From Shimwellia pseudoproteus (GTDB taxonomy: Bacteria > Pseudomonadota > Gammaproteobacteria > Enterobacterales > Enterobacteriaceae): a stretch of 64,000 bases of DNA. The stretch's first letter is position 1; each line of letters starts with the position of its first letter. Location: contig NZ_WBXP01000008.1 of the NCBI RefSeq assembly GCF_016415625.1, positions 1 through 64,000 on the forward strand. The letters are read 5' to 3'. Below, one piece after another: positions 18,859 to 27,457 of this stretch. The notes beneath the pieces were generated by a model. It searched no databases, had not been told where the DNA came from, and saw only the letters and a list, made by a program, of their open reading frames with translations. The translations under genes were made by a program, and so were the position numbers.

Positions 18859-21144
18859 ATGAATCAGAGTCTGATGGTGACTAAGCGCGACGGCTCCACC
18901 GAGCGCATCAATCTGGATAAAATCCACCGCGTACTGGACTGGGCGGCAGAAGGTTTACACAACGTCTCGGTTTCTCAGGTTGAACTCCGTTCACACATTC
19001 AGTTTTATGACGGCATCAGAACCTCTGATATCCACGAGACCATTATCAAAGCCGCTGCGGATCTTATCTCCCGCGAGGCCCCGGATTACCAGTACATGGC
19101 CGCCCGTCTGGCCATCTTCCACCTGCGTAAAAAAGCCTACGGCCAGTTTGAGCCGCCGGCGCTGTTCGATCATGTGGTTAACATGGTTGAACTGGGCAAA
19201 TACGACAGTCATCTGCTGGAAGACTACACGGAAGAAGAGTTCCAGCAGATGGACAGTTTTATCGACCACTGGCGCGATATGAACTTTTCTTATGCGGCAG
19301 TAAAACAGCTGGAAGGCAAATACCTGGTCCAGAACCGCGTTAGCGGTGAAATCTACGAGAGCGCCCAGTTCCTGTACGTGCTGGTGGCCGCCTGCCTGTT
19401 CTCAAATTACCCCCGTGAAACCCGCCTCGATTATGTGAAGCGTTTTTATGATGCGGTGTCCACCTTTAAGATTTCGCTGCCAACCCCGATAATGTCCGGG
19501 GTGCGTACGCCGACCCGTCAGTTCAGCTCCTGTGTGCTTATCGAGTGCGGCGACAGCCTGGACTCCATTAACGCCACCTCCAGCGCCATTGTTAAATATG
19601 TCTCCCAGCGCGCCGGTATCGGCATTAACGCCGGGCGTATTCGCGCCCTGGGGAGCCCTATCCGCGGTGGGGAAGCCTTCCACACCGGCTGTATTCCGTT
19701 CTACAAACATTTCCAGACCGCGGTGAAGTCCTGCTCTCAGGGCGGGGTACGCGGTGGCGCGGCCACGCTGTTCTACCCGTTGTGGCACCTGGAAGTCGAA
19801 AGCCTGCTGGTGCTGAAAAATAACCGTGGGGTAGAAGGTAACCGGGTGCGCCATATGGACTATGGGGTGCAAATCAACAAACTGATGTATACCCGGCTGT
19901 TAAAAGGCGGCGACATCACCCTGTTCAGCCCGTCTGACGTGCCCGGGTTGTATGACGCCTTCTTTGCGGATCAGCAAGAATTTGAACGCCTGTACACCCA
20001 ATACGAGCAGGATGCCAGCATCCGTAAGCAGCGCGTCAAAGCCGCGGATCTGTTCTCCCTGATGATGCAGGAACGCGCCTCCACCGGCCGAATCTACATC
20101 CAGAACGTCGACCACTGCAATACGCACAGCCCGTTTGATCCGGCCATTGCGCCCGTGCGCCAGTCTAACTTGTGCCTGGAAATCGCCCTGCCCACCAAAC
20201 CGCTGGACGATGTCAACGACGACAACGGCGAAATCGCCCTTTGTACCCTGTCAGCCTTTAACCTCGGCGCTATCAGCAGCCTCGACGAGCTGGAAGAGCT
20301 GGCGGTGCTGGCAGTTCGTGCCCTGGATGCCCTGCTGGATTATCAGGACTACCCGATCCCGGCAGCCAAACGCGGTGCGATGGGCCGCCGTACCCTGGGT
20401 ATCGGCGTGATCAACTTCGCCTACTACCTGGCAAAACATGGGGTGCGCTACTCCGACGGCAGCGCCAATAATCTGACCCACCAGGCGTTTGAAGCCATTC
20501 AGTATTACCTGCTGAAAGCCTCTAATGAGCTGGCCAAAGAGCAAGGGGCCTGCCCGTGGTTTAAAGAAACCACCTACGCCAAAGGCGTGCTGCCTATCGA
20601 CACCTATAAAAAGGATCTCGACAGCATCTGCCAGGAACCGCTGCACTACGACTGGGAAGCCCTGCGCGCCGATATCGTGGCCCACGGCCTGCGTAACTCC
20701 ACGCTCTCAGCCCTGATGCCGTCTGAGACGTCATCCCAGATTTCGAACGCCACCAACGGTATTGAACCGCCCCGGGGCCATATCAGTATTAAAGCGTCGA
20801 AAGACGGTATCCTGCGCCAGGTGGTGCCGGACTACGAACAGCTGAAAGACCGCTACGAATTACTGTGGGAAATGGGCAGCAACGACGGCTACCTGCAATT
20901 AGTGGGCATCATGCAGAAATTTATCGACCAGTCGATTTCAGCGAATACCAACTATGATCCGGCGCGCTTCCCGTCAGGAAAAGTGCCGATGCAGCAATTG
21001 CTCAAAGATTTGCTCACCGCCTATAAATTCGGGGTCAAAACCCTTTACTATCAGAACACCCGCGATGGCGCGGAAGATACCCAGGATGACCTGGTGGCGT
21101 CCATCCAGGATGACGGCTGCGAAAGCGGCGCGTGCAAAATCTGA
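18859..21144 (+). CDS. nrdA: NrdA, class Ia ribonucleotide reductase large subunit
   Basis: Catalytic subunit reducing NDPs to dNDPs. The protein is 761 residues, the same as E. coli. It has an N-terminal ATP-cone (VTKRDGSTERINLDKIHR), the redox cysteine in SCVLIECGDS (C225), the active-site SNLCLE with C439, TLSAF with the preceding C462, and the C-terminal thioredoxin/glutaredoxin-reduced pair CESGACKI (C754, C759). ATG 18859 is chosen because it matches the conserved MNQ start; in-frame codons upstream overlap the DnaA box. It heads the nrdA-nrdB-yfaE unit and has NrdR and DnaA sites upstream. Confidence 0.99.
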   Translation: MNQSLMVTKRDGSTERINLDKIHRVLDWAAEGLHNVSVSQVELRSHIQFYDGIRTSDIHETIIKAAADLISREAPDYQYMAARLAIFHLRKKAYGQFEPPALFDHVVNMVELGKYDSHLLEDYTEEEFQQMDSFIDHWRDMNFSYAAVKQLEGKYLVQNRVSGEIYESAQFLYVLVAACLFSNYPRETRLDYVKRFYDAVSTFKISLPTPIMSGVRTPTRQFSSCVLIECGDSLDSINATSSAIVKYVSQRAGIGINAGRIRALGSPIRGGEAFHTGCIPFYKHFQTAVKSCSQGGVRGGAATLFYPLWHLEVESLLVLKNNRGVEGNRVRHMDYGVQINKLMYTRLLKGGDITLFSPSDVPGLYDAFFADQQEFERLYTQYEQDASIRKQRVKAADLFSLMMQERASTGRIYIQNVDHCNTHSPFDPAIAPVRQSNLCLEIALPTKPLDDVNDDNGEIALCTLSAFNLGAISSLDELEELAVLAVRALDALLDYQDYPIPAAKRGAMGRRTLGIGVINFAYYLAKHGVRYSDGSANNLTHQAFEAIQYYLLKASNELAKEQGACPWFKETTYAKGVLPIDTYKKDLDSICQEPLHYDWEALRADIVAHGLRNSTLSALMPSETSSQISNATNGIEPPRGHISIKASKDGILRQVVPDYEQLKDRYELLWEMGSNDGYLQLVGIMQKFIDQSISANTNYDPARFPSGKVPMQQLLKDLLTAYKFGVKTLYYQNTRDGAEDTQDDLVASIQDDGCESGACKI

Positions 21145-21150
21145 TTAGCC

Positions 21151-21176
21151 GGGCGGGGCATTCCCCGCCCTTTCTT
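21151..21176 (+). other. Intercistronic hairpin between nrdA and nrdB
   Basis: A strong 8-bp stem GGGCGGGG / CCCCGCCC with a CATT loop is followed by TTTCTT, six bases after the nrdA stop. It may act as a partial terminator or an mRNA-stabilising element that sets the NrdA:NrdB ratio. Confidence 0.6.
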
Positions 21177-21252
21177 CGATAAGTTAGTCGGGCCGCCAGC
21201 GGCCTGCATTGGCGTCACGGCATCGCGGCTGTGGCGAACAGGATCTCAATTC

Positions 21253-22383
21253 ATGGCTTACACCACCTTTTCACAGACGAAAAATAACCCGCTGCTTGAG
21301 CCGATGTTTTTTGGCCAGTCGGTTAACGTGGCCCGCTACGACCAGCAAAAATATGACATTTTTGAAAAGCTGATTGAAAAGCAGCTCTCCTTTTTCTGGC
21401 GCCCGGAAGAAGTGGACGTCGCCCGGGATCGTATTGACTTCCAGGCCCTGCCGGAACATGAAAAGCACATCTTCCTCAGCAACCTGAAGTACCAGACACT
21501 GCTGGACTCTATCCAGGGCCGCAGCCCCAACGTGGCGCTGCTGCCGCTGATTTCCATTCCGGAGCTGGAAACCTGGGTAGAAACCTGGGCGTTTTCCGAA
21601 ACCATCCACTCCCGCTCTTACACCCATATCATCCGCAATATCGTCAATGACCCGGCGGTTGTGTTTGACGATATCGTCACCAACGACGAGATCCTCAAGC
21701 GCGCCAAAGACATTTCGGACTACTATGACGATCTTATCGAAATGACCAGCTACTGGCACCTGCTGGGGGAAGGCACCCACAGCGTTAACGGCAAAACCGT
21801 AAATGTCAGCCTGCGCGCCCTGAAAAAACAGCTCTACCTGTGCCTGATGAGCGTTAACGCCCTGGAAGCGATCCGCTTCTATGTCAGCTTCGCCTGCTCG
21901 TTTGCCTTTGCCGAGCGTGAACTGATGGAAGGCAACGCCAAAATCATCAAACTGATCGCCCGTGACGAAGCCCTGCACCTGACCGGTACCCAGCATATGC
22001 TCAATCTGCTGCGCTCCGGCCAGGACGATCCGGAAATGGCCGAGATCGCCGCGGAATGCCAGCAACAGTGCTATGACCTGTTTGTGATGGCCGCCCAGCA
22101 GGAAAAAGAGTGGGCCAGCTACCTGTTCCGCGACGGTTCGATGATCGGCCTGAATAAAGACATTCTCTGCCAGTATGTGGAATACATCACCAATATCCGC
22201 ATGCAGGCGGTCGGGCTCGATCTGCCCTTCCAGACCCGCTCTAACCCGATCCCCTGGATCAACGCCTGGCTGGTGTCGGACAACGTGCAGGTCGCCCCGC
22301 AGGAAGTGGAAGTCAGCTCCTATCTGGTGGGCCAGATAGATGCCGAAATCGACGCCGACGACCTCAGTAACTTCCAGCTGTAA
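21253..22383 (+). CDS. nrdB: NrdB, class Ia ribonucleotide reductase small subunit
   Basis: Diiron-tyrosyl radical subunit that generates and stores the radical used by NrdA. The protein is 376 residues. Metal ligands and the radical tyrosine are visible as D85, E116, H119 and Y123 counting Met1 ([14 protein letters not shown]), with later ligands in [12 protein letters not shown] and [12 protein letters not shown]. The C-terminal DDLSNFQL tail is the part that docks NrdA. It lies 108 bases after nrdA, across the hairpin, and five bases before yfaE. Confidence 0.99.
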   Translation: MAYTTFSQTKNNPLLEPMFFGQSVNVARYDQQKYDIFEKLIEKQLSFFWRPEEVDVARDRIDFQALPEHEKHIFLSNLKYQTLLDSIQGRSPNVALLPLISIPELETWVETWAFSETIHSRSYTHIIRNIVNDPAVVFDDIVTNDEILKRAKDISDYYDDLIEMTSYWHLLGEGTHSVNGKTVNVSLRALKKQLYLCLMSVNALEAIRFYVSFACSFAFAERELMEGNAKIIKLIARDEALHLTGTQHMLNLLRSGQDDPEMAEIAAECQQQCYDLFVMAAQQEKEWASYLFRDGSMIGLNKDILCQYVEYITNIRMQAVGLDLPFQTRSNPIPWINAWLVSDNVQVAPQEVEVSSYLVGQIDAEIDADDLSNFQL

Positions 22384-22388
22384 GCCTG

Positions 22389-22649
22389 ATGATTCAGCGT
22401 ATCACCCTGCGCCTGAGCGGCGCGCAACTGGTCTGTAAAGCAGGGGAGCACCCTTCCCTGCTGGCCTTACTGGAATCACGCAATATACCGGTTGAATACC
22501 AGTGCCGCGCCGGGTATTGCGGCGCCTGCCGCACCCGGCTACTGGCTGGCGAAGTAGAATGGCTTACTGACCCGCTGGCCTTTATTCAACCCGGCGAGAT
22601 CCTGCCCTGCTGCTGCAAAGCGGCAGGTGATATCGAAATCAGCCTGTGA
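22389..22649 (+). CDS. yfaE: YfaE, [2Fe-2S] ferredoxin for NrdB cofactor maintenance
   Basis: Small plant-type ferredoxin of 86 residues that supplies electrons for regenerating the NrdB diferric-tyrosyl cofactor. The cluster cysteines are in CRAGYCGACRTRL plus a later one in the LPCCCKAAG stretch. The ATG lies five bases after the nrdB stop, so it is the third gene of the operon. It ends seven bases before the convergent MocR-type gene; no terminator is obvious in that gap. Confidence 0.96.
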   Translation: MIQRITLRLSGAQLVCKAGEHPSLLALLESRNIPVEYQCRAGYCGACRTRLLAGEVEWLTDPLAFIQPGEILPCCCKAAGDIEISL

Positions 22650-22656
22650 TCGTCCG

Positions 22657-24111
22657 TTAGCCGGCCCGTAGGCGGCGCGCCAGCTGGTGAATCGCCCCTT
22701 CCAGCCGGGAAAGCGGCGCCCCGCCGTAGCCAATCACCAGCCCGGGCTGGGCCCCGGTCCCCGGCATATAAAAGCGCGATAGCGCCCCCGGGCCGATGCC
22801 CGCCGCCTGTAATTGCCGCACCAGCGCCCGATCATCAATGTCCGCCGCTAGTGCCAGGGTCAAATGCATCCCCCCGGCCCCGCCATAAATACGGTGCGCC
22901 ACCGGGATCTCTGCCGCCAGCAACTGGCGCAGCCGCTTCTGGCGCTCACTGTACTGGCGGCGCATGGCGCTAAGGTGGCGGCTGTAATATCCCCGTTCAA
23001 TAAACTCCGCCAGCGCCAGCTGGGCCAGCCGATCGCCCCCGCGCAACAGCGGTTTTAGCCACCCCACTGCCGGTATCAGCTGCGGCGGCAACACCATAAA
23101 CCCCACCCCCAGCGCGGGGAACAGGGTTTTGCTGAAGGTGCCGACATAAATCACCGGCGGCAGGGCTATCATGCCCTGCATCGCCGCCACCGGCTCCCCG
23201 CTGTGGCGAAACTCGCTGTCGTAATCATCCTCAATGATCCAGCTCTGGCTGCGGCTGGCGTTGTCGAGCAGCGCCAGGCGGCGGGCGGCGCTCATCACAT
23301 ACCCCAGCGGGTATTGATGAGAGGGGGTGGTATAGATCAGTTTGGGCGGCGTATCGCGCCACTGGGCCGCCGTAGGGGCGATGCCTTCGTCATCCACCGC
23401 CACCGGCACCAGCGCCAGATCACCGGCCCGGAAAGCCACCTGCGCACTGGGGTAACCGGGGTTCTCCACCCAGGCGGTATCCCCGGGGTTAGTCAGCAAC
23501 TGCACACAGATATCCAGCGCCTGGCGGGTGCCCTGGGTGATAACCACCTGCTCCAGATCACAAGGCACCGCCCGGGATAACGACAAATGGCGCGCCACCG
23601 CCGCCCGCAGTGCCCGCTCCCCGAGCGGGGGCCCATAGGCCAGCGCCTCCATGCCCAGGGCTTGCAGGGCATACTTGCGGCAGCGCTGCCAGTGGTTCAG
23701 CGGAAAGTCATAAATCGACGGGCACCCCGGTTGCAACAGGAGTGGGCTCTCTCCCCGGGCCGGATATCCCGCCACGGCCCGCATCCGCCCGGCCAGTTGG
23801 GCAAGATCCACTGTACTGGTGGGCGCGGGCGGCACCGCCCGGGGCAGTGCCAGCACCTGGCTGCCCTGCTTATCCCGCCGCAGATACCCCTCCACCACCA
23901 GTTGCTCCAGCGCCGCTTCAACGGTATTACGGGAAACCCCGAGCAGCGCCGCCAGCCGCCGTCCCCCGGGCAGGCGGCTGTGGGCTTTCAGCTGCCCGGT
24001 GGCGACAGCCTGCTTCAGGCGCAAGTACAGCGCCCGGTGGCGGGTTTCACGGCTCTCACTCAGCGGCGGCCGGGCTAATAACTGGATCAACTGCGGTTCA
24101 GGAAGGTTCAT
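22657..24111 (-). CDS. MocR/PdxR-family transcriptional regulator (GntR HTH plus aminotransferase-like domain)
   Basis: A 484-residue protein with an N-terminal GntR winged helix (about 25-95, SRLPGGRRLAALLGVSRNTVEAAL) joined to a fold-type I aminotransferase-like domain. The PLP-binding lysine is in YVGTFSKTLFPALGVGF, and the PLP-site Asp/Tyr segments are in IIEDDYDSEF and YTTPSHQYP. MocR regulators use PLP or amino-acid adducts as signals and usually control a divergent neighbour. Here that neighbour is the GNAT gene at 24217, with a palindrome in the shared gap. The ligand is unknown. E. coli has no gene at this place between yfaE and inaA, so this pair is an insertion. Confidence 0.88.
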   Translation of the reverse strand: MNLPEPQLIQLLARPPLSESRETRHRALYLRLKQAVATGQLKAHSRLPGGRRLAALLGVSRNTVEAALEQLVVEGYLRRDKQGSQVLALPRAVPPAPTSTVDLAQLAGRMRAVAGYPARGESPLLLQPGCPSIYDFPLNHWQRCRKYALQALGMEALAYGPPLGERALRAAVARHLSLSRAVPCDLEQVVITQGTRQALDICVQLLTNPGDTAWVENPGYPSAQVAFRAGDLALVPVAVDDEGIAPTAAQWRDTPPKLIYTTPSHQYPLGYVMSAARRLALLDNASRSQSWIIEDDYDSEFRHSGEPVAAMQGMIALPPVIYVGTFSKTLFPALGVGFMVLPPQLIPAVGWLKPLLRGGDRLAQLALAEFIERGYYSRHLSAMRRQYSERQKRLRQLLAAEIPVAHRIYGGAGGMHLTLALAADIDDRALVRQLQAAGIGPGALSRFYMPGTGAQPGLVIGYGGAPLSRLEGAIHQLARRLRAG

Positions 24112-24138
24112 ACTGTAGGCCTGGTGGCACCATCATAT

Positions 24139-24153
24139 TGCCACTATATGGCA
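24139..24153. promoter_or_regulatory. Operator-like palindrome in the MocR/GNAT divergent promoter
   Basis: TGCCA-CTATA-TGGCA is a perfect inverted repeat 27 bases upstream of the MocR-gene ATG and about 64 bases upstream of the GNAT ATG. It is a plausible binding site for the MocR-type regulator. Confidence 0.5.
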
Positions 24154-24216
24154 CTTTTTATGGGCCAGCAATCTGGCTAGTCTGGGGGCATCATTTAGCA
24201 CTATAAGGAATTACCC

Positions 24217-24933
24217 ATGCCACAGTTAAACCAGTGGGGACAACCGATTGGCGATCCCCTGCCGGACTGGCAGCCCCGCCCGCGCCCGGGTAACGTCACC
24301 CTGGAAGGCCGCTATTGCCGCGTTGTTCCATTCAGCCTCCAGCACGCCAGCGCCCTGTACCACGCTTACCAGCAGGCCGCCGATCCCCGGAGCTGGACCT
24401 GGCTTTTCCAGCAGCCACCGGCATCAGAAGCGGAATACCAGACCCTGGCCGGGCAGATGGCCACCAGCCGCGATCCGGTCTTTTATACCGTCATCGCCCG
24501 GGACAGCGGGCAGCCGGTGGGCACCTTGTCATTAATGCGTATCGACCAGCAAAACGGCATTGTCGAAGTGGGCCACGTGCATTTTTCACCGGCCCTGCAG
24601 CGGACCCCAATGTCCACAGAAGCGCACTGGCTGCTGATGCGCTACGTTTTTGACTCGCTGGGCTACCGGCGTTATGAATGGAAGTGTGACAGCCTCAACC
24701 AGCCCTCCCGCAATGCGGCGGCCCGGCTGGGTTTCCAGTTTGAAGGGCTGTTCCGCCAGGCGCTGGTCTATAAAGGCCGCACCCGGGATACCAGTTGGTT
24801 TTCGATTATCGACCGTGAATGGCCCGGGCAAAACCGGGCGTTTATGGCCTGGCTGCACCCGGACAATTTTGATGGCGATGGTCACCAGCGCCAGTCGCTA
24901 CAGCAGATTGCTGCGGCGCTCGCCGGCCAGTGA
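24217..24933 (+). CDS. GNAT-family N-acetyltransferase (RimL-like)
   Basis: A 238-residue acetyltransferase of the large RimJ/RimL-type branch. Residues 25-50 give the first strand (VTLEGRYCRVVPFS), followed by DPVFYTVIARDSGQPVGTLSLMRID and the EVGHVHFSPALQRTPMSTEAHWLLMRYVF acetyl-CoA region, then RYEWKCDSLNQPSRNAAARLGFQFEG, which is characteristic of the family. The RBS AAGGAA precedes ATG by about seven bases. It is divergent from a MocR regulator, so its expression probably responds to an amine or amino acid; the acetylated substrate cannot be told from sequence. Confidence 0.85.
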   Translation: MPQLNQWGQPIGDPLPDWQPRPRPGNVTLEGRYCRVVPFSLQHASALYHAYQQAADPRSWTWLFQQPPASEAEYQTLAGQMATSRDPVFYTVIARDSGQPVGTLSLMRIDQQNGIVEVGHVHFSPALQRTPMSTEAHWLLMRYVFDSLGYRRYEWKCDSLNQPSRNAAARLGFQFEGLFRQALVYKGRTRDTSWFSIIDREWPGQNRAFMAWLHPDNFDGDGHQRQSLQQIAAALAGQ

Positions 24934-24938
24934 TCCAG

Positions 24939-24993
24939 ACCGTACTTCAGACAACACCGGTGCCCTGATGGCGCCGGTGTTGTGATGTACGGT
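24939..24993. repeat. 55-bp imperfect palindrome between convergent genes
   Basis: Outer arms ACCGTAC / GTACGGT enclose inner arms of 14 pairs (ACAACACCGG-TGCC against GGC-GCCGGTGTTGT, one G-T wobble) with a CTGAT loop. It fills the gap between the GNAT gene and inaA. There is no T run on either side, so it is not a standard terminator. Confidence 0.7.
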
Positions 24994-25001
24994 GGAGCAA
25001 A

Positions 25002-25652
25002 TTACAGAGTGCGGTAATAGGCCTTTACCTTTTCCCAGTCCGCCCGGGGGATGGGATCAAGGTACTTTTCCAGCTGGCGAAAATCGTGGTGAATGGCCTT
25101 TTCGCGGCACAGGCGGCGGCGGCTTTTTTCCAGATCGAGGAACCCGGCCTGTTCTTTACCGTCGGTGCGGACATAAATATGGCGCACATAGCAGCAGCCG
25201 TGCTGGCGCTTCACGCTGTGCATCCCTTTAAACGCCACAGCAACCGCCCGCAGCATCCCTTCACGCAGCTCGTCAGAAAACGGCGTTTTGGCATGCTGTT
25301 CATACCAGTCGGCAATACTGATAAACCCGGCCATATCTTCGGTAACCAGCAGCGCGCGCCATTCACCGTCAATTTTCATCGCCTTGCCATAAACAATTTT
25401 GGGCACGATCACCCCGGCCTTTTCAAGGTCACGGATCACGTCGATTTCCCGCACAATGGTCGGGCGGCCAAACGGATAACGCAAAGAGTGAAACAGGTGG
25501 TGTGTCATGCGCTTCACATACACCGTTTTCCCGTTGTACTGGGTGCGCTGTACGCCACTCATTCCGCCACGGCGCTGGTTAGGCTCTTCAACCCAGTCGC
25601 CTTCCGTGGCCCACCAGCGCGCGAACTCTTCACGTTCTGCTGCAGAGGTCAT
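25002..25652 (-). CDS. inaA: InaA, stress-inducible protein-kinase-like protein
   Basis: A 216-residue protein, the same length as E. coli InaA and highly similar (WWATEGDWVEEPN, GMSGVQ, VYVKRMTHHLFHSLRYPFGRPTIVRE). It belongs to the lipopolysaccharide kinase (Kdo/WaaP)-like fold, with the conserved Lys in VYVKR and LDLEKSRRR near the end. In E. coli it is induced by weak acids and by MarA/SoxS/Rob; the biochemical role is not settled. It lies between the inserted MocR/GNAT pair and glpT, whereas E. coli has yfaH and glpQ in this interval. Confidence 0.93.
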   Translation of the reverse strand: MTSAAEREEFARWWATEGDWVEEPNQRRGGMSGVQRTQYNGKTVYVKRMTHHLFHSLRYPFGRPTIVREIDVIRDLEKAGVIVPKIVYGKAMKIDGEWRALLVTEDMAGFISIADWYEQHAKTPFSDELREGMLRAVAVAFKGMHSVKRQHGCCYVRHIYVRTDGKEQAGFLDLEKSRRRLCREKAIHHDFRQLEKYLDPIPRADWEKVKAYYRTL

Positions 25653-25845
25653 AATTTACCTTTTCGATTGTTAAAACGCGGAAATGTTAGTCAGTTTTAC
25701 CGGGGCGATCTTATCAAAAAATCGTAATAACCCCTATAAAACCCCCGCGTGATCAACAAAAAAAGGCAGACCGGGTCAGGAGAGAAAAGGCAGCGCGTGC
25801 CCGGTTCAGCGCAACCACTCGCGCGTGAAGCGGGCAGCGACACCG

Positions 25846-27198
25846 TTACCCCCGCTGGTCGGCGAGCTGCTGATGATGGCGGCGCTCACCAATCATCACC
25901 ACCAGCAACAGCAGTACCGCCAGTATGCTGCCGCCAATCATCACCATAAAACCGCCGTCCCAGCCAAAGCTGTCCACCGTATAACCCACAATGGCGCTGG
26001 CCGCCACCGATCCCCCCAGGTAACCAAACAGCCCGGTAAACCCGGCCGCGGTACCGGCCGCCTTCTTCGGCGCCAGCTCCAGCGCATGCAACCCTATCAG
26101 CATCACCGGGCCGTAGATCAGGAAGCCAATGACAATCATGCACACCATGTCCACCCCGGGGTTGCCCGGCGGGTTAAGCCAGTAAACCACGGTGGCAATG
26201 GTCACCAGCACCATAAAGAAGACCCCGGTGGCGCCGCGGTTGCCTTTAAATACCCGGTCAGACATCCAGCCACAGATCAGGGTGCCCGGGATCCCGGCAT
26301 ACTCGTAGAGGAAATAGGCCCATGAGGATTTATCCAGCGCAAAGTGCTTCACTTCCTTGAGGTAGGTGGGTGACCAGTCGAGAATGCCGTAGCGCAATAA
26401 ATAGACAAACACATTAGCCACCGCGATATACCACAGCAGACGGTTTGGTAAGACATACTGCATAAAAATCTGTTTGGTGGTCAGCTCTTGCTCATCCCGC
26501 TCGCTGTAGTCATCAGGATAATCCTGCTTATATTCCTCAATAGGCGGTAACCCGCAGGACTGGGGGGTATCGCGCATCAGCATAAAAGCAAACAGCGCGA
26601 CAATAATGGCGGCAATGGCGGGCATATAGAGTGCCGCGTGCCAGTCACTGAACCAGTACATCCCCAGCAGGAACAACAGCGGCGGCAGCCCGCCCCCGAC
26701 GTTATGGGCACAGTTCCACACCGACACGATGCCGCCACGCTCCTTCTGGGACCACCAGTGCACCATGGTCCGCCCGCAAGGTGGCCAGCCCATCCCCTGG
26801 AACCAGCCACACAAAAACAGCAGCACAAACATGGTCATAATGCTGGAGGTCGCCCAGGGGACAAACCCCATGATAAGCATCACCAGCGCGGCGAGGATCA
26901 ACCCGGCAGGCAGAAACACCCGGGGGTTTGAGCGGTCAGACACTGACCCCATAATAAATTTCGAAAACCCGTAAGCAATAGAGATACCGGATAACGCAAA
27001 CCCCAAATCTCCCCGGGAAAACCCTTGCTCGATCAAATACGGCATTGCCAGGGTGAAGTTCTTACGCACCAGATAATAGGCTGCATAACCAAAAAAGATC
27101 CCGAGGAATATCTGCCAGCGCAGGCGGCGATAGTGGGGATCAATTTGCGCATCAGGCAGCCGGGCGCGATGGGCTATCGGTTTAAAAATACTTAACAT
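25846..27198 (-). CDS. glpT: GlpT, glycerol-3-phosphate:phosphate antiporter
   Basis: Inner-membrane MFS transporter of 450 residues with 12 predicted helices. It imports sn-glycerol-3-phosphate in exchange for phosphate and is also the entry route of fosfomycin. Family features include the N-terminal amphipathic start ([15 protein letters not shown]), [19 protein letters not shown] with the substrate-site arginine, [19 protein letters not shown], and [21 protein letters not shown]. It is divergent from glpABC across a GlpR/CRP-type regulatory region. The usual downstream glpQ is absent: inaA follows after 193 bases. Confidence 0.98.
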   Translation of the reverse strand: MLSIFKPIAHRARLPDAQIDPHYRRLRWQIFLGIFFGYAAYYLVRKNFTLAMPYLIEQGFSRGDLGFALSGISIAYGFSKFIMGSVSDRSNPRVFLPAGLILAALVMLIMGFVPWATSSIMTMFVLLFLCGWFQGMGWPPCGRTMVHWWSQKERGGIVSVWNCAHNVGGGLPPLLFLLGMYWFSDWHAALYMPAIAAIIVALFAFMLMRDTPQSCGLPPIEEYKQDYPDDYSERDEQELTTKQIFMQYVLPNRLLWYIAVANVFVYLLRYGILDWSPTYLKEVKHFALDKSSWAYFLYEYAGIPGTLICGWMSDRVFKGNRGATGVFFMVLVTIATVVYWLNPPGNPGVDMVCMIVIGFLIYGPVMLIGLHALELAPKKAAGTAAGFTGLFGYLGGSVAASAIVGYTVDSFGWDGGFMVMIGGSILAVLLLLVVMIGERRHHQQLADQRG

Positions 27199-27293
27199 GT
27201 ATGCCTCCTGGCTTACGGTGTTCGTCAGTCACAGGTCAATAAAACTTACGTTCCTTTTCGAGCGTGATAATAGGGATCCACCGCATTTCATGC

Positions 27294-27309
27294 TGTGAAA
27301 TAGCACACA
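27294..27309 (+). promoter_or_regulatory. CRP-type site in the glpT/glpA divergent region
   Basis: TGTGA-AATAGC-ACACA matches the CRP consensus in one half and four of five bases in the other. The E. coli glpTQ/glpACB region is CRP-dependent, so the site is expected here. Confidence 0.55.
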
Positions 27310-27372
27310 CAATGTTAAAAAACGCGCAAATATTGTAAATATCGTCATTTTTCATGATGCTGCCTTTTCACA

Positions 27373-27392
27373 AAATGCTCGTTTGTGCTCGC
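27373..27392 (+). promoter_or_regulatory. GlpR-type operator upstream of glpA
   Basis: The sequence around AATGCTCGTTTGTGCTCGC matches most positions of the GlpR operator consensus (WATKYTCGWW then a GCTCR half). It lies 66 bases upstream of the glpA ATG. Confidence 0.5.
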
Positions 27393-27457
27393 TATCAAAC
27401 ATTTTAGTAACGCCTTATGGTCTACTAAAGGTAAGGAATTATTGGCCAGGAGGGGTT

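Noticed and set aside
25790-25845. Remnant of glpQ downstream of glpT
   Set aside because: The short gap to inaA shows no stretch resembling GlpQ in any frame.
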